Below, piece after piece: positions 60,600-64,000 of a stretch of 64,000 nucleotides of DNA. The stretch is from Ridgeia piscesae. Lineage: Eukaryota > Annelida > Polychaeta > Sabellida > Siboglinidae. The first letter of the stretch is position 1. Every line of letters starts with the position of its first letter. The stretch is from assembly GCA_025642075.2 (NCBI GenBank), contig JAODUO010001720.1, positions 15,001 to 79,000 of the forward strand, written 5' to 3'. The translations under genes and the position numbers were made by a program. Under the pieces are notes generated by a model that worked only from the letters and a program-made list of their open reading frames with translations, had not been told where the DNA came from and did no database searches.

Positions 60600-61390
60600 T
60601 GCAGAGACTGTCAAGTTCACTCCATTTTCACAAATTCACACCAGCATGCCATTCTACATCATTTTACTCCACCGTGCTCCATTTCACACATTACTCCAGT
60701 TTGTCACACCTTGCTCTAGTTCTCTCCACCTTGCTCCAGTTAACCCCACCTTGCTCCATTTCACACCATTTTGAATAGCTTTACCCCACCTTACTCCAGT
60801 TCTCTCCACCTTGTTCCAGTTTAGTCTATATGGCTCCAGTTAACCCCACCTTGCTCCAGTTCACACCATTTTGAATAACTTTACCCCACCTTACTCCAGT
60901 TCTCTCCACCTTGTTCCAGTTTAGTCTATATGGCTCCAGTTAACCCCACCTTGCTCCAGTTCACACCATTTTGAATAACTTTACCCCACCTTACTCCAGT
61001 TCTCTCCACCTTGTTCCAGTTTAGTCTACATGGCTCCAGTTAAACCCACCTTGCTCCAGTTCACACCAGTTTGAATAACTTTACCCCACCTTGCTTCAAT
61101 TTGCTCCATCTCGTAACCGTTCACCCTACCTTGCTCCTACATGGCATTGGTTTACCCCATTTTCTTACAGTTTGCTGCATCTCCAGTTCACCCTACCTTG
61201 CTCCAATTCACTCCACCTCTCCAGTCCACTCCACATTGAATTAATTCACCCCACATTGCTTCAGGTCACTTCATCTCAATTCACTCCACCTCTCCACTGC
61301 GTGTCGCTCCAATCAGCTCCACACTGAATTTAAGTTTACCCCACTGCTTCAGTTCACTGCATCTCGATCGCTCCAGTTCAAACTATATAC
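60600..61390 (+). repeat. CTCCAGTT-type short repeat with a 100-bp higher-order unit in intron 14
   Basis: Diverged words (ACCTTGCTCCAGTT, CACCTTACTCCAG) fill the intron. Between about 60734 and 61080 a 100-bp block is repeated almost exactly three times. Confidence 0.85.
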
Positions 61391-61530
61391 CTTGCTCATT
61401 CCCTTTTCCTGGCCATACACTGGCCTCGTCTTGAGAGTGATGCTCTGATACTGTAGAAGTGTTGTCTCCAGTTATGCTGAAGTCTGTGTATGTGCTGTCG
61501 TCTGTGTACCGAGTTATGTTTGTGTTGCAG

Positions 61531-61618
61531 TCGCTGTGCTTTGGATCAGCCCATTATGAAAGTGTTGAAATATGAGAGAGTTTACAATGTTGATGAAACA
61601 GTCCCAGCCTTGGCCAAT
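61531..61618 (+). CDS. PROM1: Prominin exon 15: loop 2 (residues 585-614)
   Basis: The acceptor is TTTGTGTTGCAG|T, phase 2; the donor is AAT|GTGGGT, phase 0. It encodes (N)RCALDQPIMKVLKYERVYN and VDETVPALAN. The Cys near its start matches the Cys after the YSD segment of loop 2 in prominins, and YNVDE matches the FNISE position. It is the last exon in the window. Confidence 0.85.
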
Positions 61619-61859
61619 GTGGGTACAATGTGTTTACAAGAGAAATCAGTTTTCAACAGTCCACACTAATTATTGTACGGACACGTAGCCAGTTAGGTGT
61701 ATTGTTTGACACTACTGGTGGACACTGATGATACATTTTCATGTTGTAAATATATGGTTGGTAATGGTGACAGTTTGGTGACAGACTGACAGATTATCTT
61801 ATTGACTCACTGATTACACATGTTCTTGTTGACACTGGTGACTAACAAATGGTCTTGTT

Positions 61860-64000
61860 GACAGAGGTCCTTATTTCAAATACAGACAACTGATGGTCTC
61901 AAGACTTACTTCTTGTGGTAGATACTATTGTTGACATTGTGTTGACAGATGTTCTTGTTTGAAATACAGACAACTGATGGTCTCAATACTTACTTCTTGT
62001 GGTAGATACTATTGTTGACATTATGTTGACAGATGTTCTTGTTTGAAATACAGACAACTGATGGTCTCAATACTTACTTCTTGTGGTAGATACTATTGTT
62101 GACATTATGTTGACAGATGTTCTTGTTTGAAATACAGATGACTGATGGTCTTACTACTTACTTCTTGTGGTAGATACTATTGTTTACATTATGTTGTCAG
62201 ATGTTCTTGTTTGAAATACAGACAACTGATGGTCTCAATACTTACTTCTTGTGGTAGATACTATTGTTGACATTGTGTTGACAGATGTTCTTGTTTGAAA
62301 TACAGACAACTGATGGTCTCAATACTTACTTCTTGTGGTAGATACTATTGTTGACATTATGTTGACAGATGTCCTTGTTTGAAATACAGACAACTGATGG
62401 TCTCAATACTTACTTCTTGTGGTAGATACTATTGTTGACATTGGGTTGACAGATGTCCTTGTTTGAAATACAGACAACTGATGGTCTCACTACTTACTTC
62501 TTGTGGTAGATACTATTGTTGACATTGTGTTGACAGATGTTCTTGTTTGAAATACAGACAACTGATGGTATCAATACTTACTTCTTGTGGTAGATACTAT
62601 TGTTGACATTATGTTGACAGATGTTCTTGTTTGAAATACAGACAACTGATGGTCTCAATACTTACTTCTTGTGGTAGATACTATTGTTGACATTATGTTG
62701 ACAGATGTTCTTGTTTGAAATACAGACAACTGATGGTCTCAATACTTACTTCTTGTAGTAGATACTATTGTTGACATTATGTTGACAGATGTTCTTGTTT
62801 GAAATACAGATGACTGATGGTCTCAATACTTACTTCTTGTGGTAGATACTATTGTTGACATTATGTTGACAGATGTTCTTGTTTGAAATACAGACAACTG
62901 ATGGTCTCAATACTTACTTCTTGTGGTAGATACTATTGTTGACATTATGTTGACAGATGTCCTTGTTTGAAATACAGACAACTGATGGTCTCAATACTTA
63001 CTTCTTGTGGTAGATACTATTGTTGGCATTATGTTGACAGATGTCCTTGTTTGAAATACAGACAACTGATGGTCTCAATACTTACTTCTTGTGGTAGATA
63101 CTATTGTTGGCATTATGTTGACAGATGTCCTTGTTTGAAATACAGACAACTGATGGTCTCACTACTTACTTCTTGTAGTAGATACTATTGTTGACATTGT
63201 GTTGACAGATGTCCTTGTTTGAAATACAGACAACTGATGGTCTCACTACTTACTTCTTGTAGTAGATACTATTGTTGACATTATGTTGAAAGATGTCCTT
63301 GTTTGAAATACAGACAACTGATGGTCTCACTACTTACTTCTTGTGGTAGATACTATTGTTGACATTGGGTTGACAGATGTCCTTGTTTGAAATACAGACA
63401 ACTGATGGTCTCACTACTTACTTCTTGTAGTAGATACTATTGTTGACATTGTGTTGACAGATGTCCTTGTTTGAAATACAGACGACTGATGGACTTACTA
63501 CTTACTTCTTGTGGTAGATACTATTGTTGACATTATGTTGATAGATGGTCTTGTTTGAAATACAGACAACTGATGGTCTCAATACTTACTTCTTGTAGTA
63601 GATACTATTGTTGGCATTATGTTGACAGATGTCCTTGTTTGAAATACAGACAACTGATGGTCTCAATACTTACTTCTTGTGGTAGATACTATTGTTGGCA
63701 TTATGTTGACAGATGTCCTTGTTTGAAATACAGACAACTGATGGTCTCACTACTTACTTCTTGTAGTAGATACTATTGTTGACATTGTGTTGACAGATGT
63801 CCTTGTTTGAAATACAGACAACTGATGGTCTCACTACTTACTTCTTGTAGTAGATACTATTGTTGACATTATGTTGAAAGATGTCCTTGTTTGAAATACA
63901 GACAACTGATGGTCTCACTACTTACTTCTTGTGGTAGATACTATTGTTGACATTGGGTTGACAGATGTCCTTGTTTGAAATACAGACAACTGATGGTCTC
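61860..64000 (+). repeat. 84-bp minisatellite in intron 15, 25 or more copies, runs off the window
   Basis: The unit contains TGTTCTTGTTTGAAATACAG, then ACAACTGATGGTCTCAATAC, TTACTTCTTGTGGTAGATAC and TATTGTTGACATTATGTTGA. The TTTGAAATACAG is a good splice acceptor, and what follows reads TTDGLNTYFLW before a TAG. The array may therefore copy the acceptor of exon 16, which lies beyond the edge. Units alternate TGTTCTTG/TGTCCTTG and TGTGGTAG/TGTAGTAG, and a block of about 590 bp is repeated (62965-63300 against 63550-63890). Confidence 0.95.

Overview
This looks like a piece of a eukaryotic, probably marine invertebrate, nuclear genome. Genes are split into short exons with GT-AG introns, the background is AT-rich, and there are decayed LINE retrotransposons, a tRNA-derived SINE, long inverted-repeat elements and very heavy minisatellite content. 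A lophotrochozoan (mollusc, brachiopod or annelid type) would fit, but nothing here fixes the phylum.

Left part (1-25.8 kb): mostly non-coding. It holds a TG microsatellite (2.44-2.93 kb), a 42-bp minisatellite (4.7-5.0 kb), a 15-bp minisatellite (8.5-9.4 kb), a small hairpin (11.84-11.94 kb) and a CpG-richer stretch (12.7-13.3 kb). A 1.1-kb inverted-repeat element follows (13.82-14.94 kb). Next comes a 5-kb compound inverted-repeat element (14.94-19.89 kb) carrying about 16 copies of a 14-bp motif, GTAACGCGAGTCAC. After that lie a 5'-truncated LINE (19.9-22.1 kb) split by a possible solo LTR, and one short candidate first exon at 24.34 kb.

Right part (25.8-64 kb): one gene on the + strand, a prominin (CD133) family pentaspan membrane protein. 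I rebuilt 15 exons whose phases all agree: 614 codons, including a signal peptide, TM1-TM4, the first large extracellular loop and the start of the second loop. The rest of loop 2, TM5 and the tail lie beyond the right edge.

The striking feature is the introns. Tandem arrays and microsatellites fill roughly 60% of the gene, and most large introns have their own private minisatellite. In at least five introns the repeat unit is built from the splice junction itself, meaning the end of the intron plus the start of the exon, or the end of the exon plus the start of the intron. The gene therefore has tens to hundreds of decoy splice sites next to the real ones. Two stretches inside arrays, and a 1.3-kb corrupted duplicate in intron 2, look like uncorrected long-read sequence and should be treated as assembly-doubtful.
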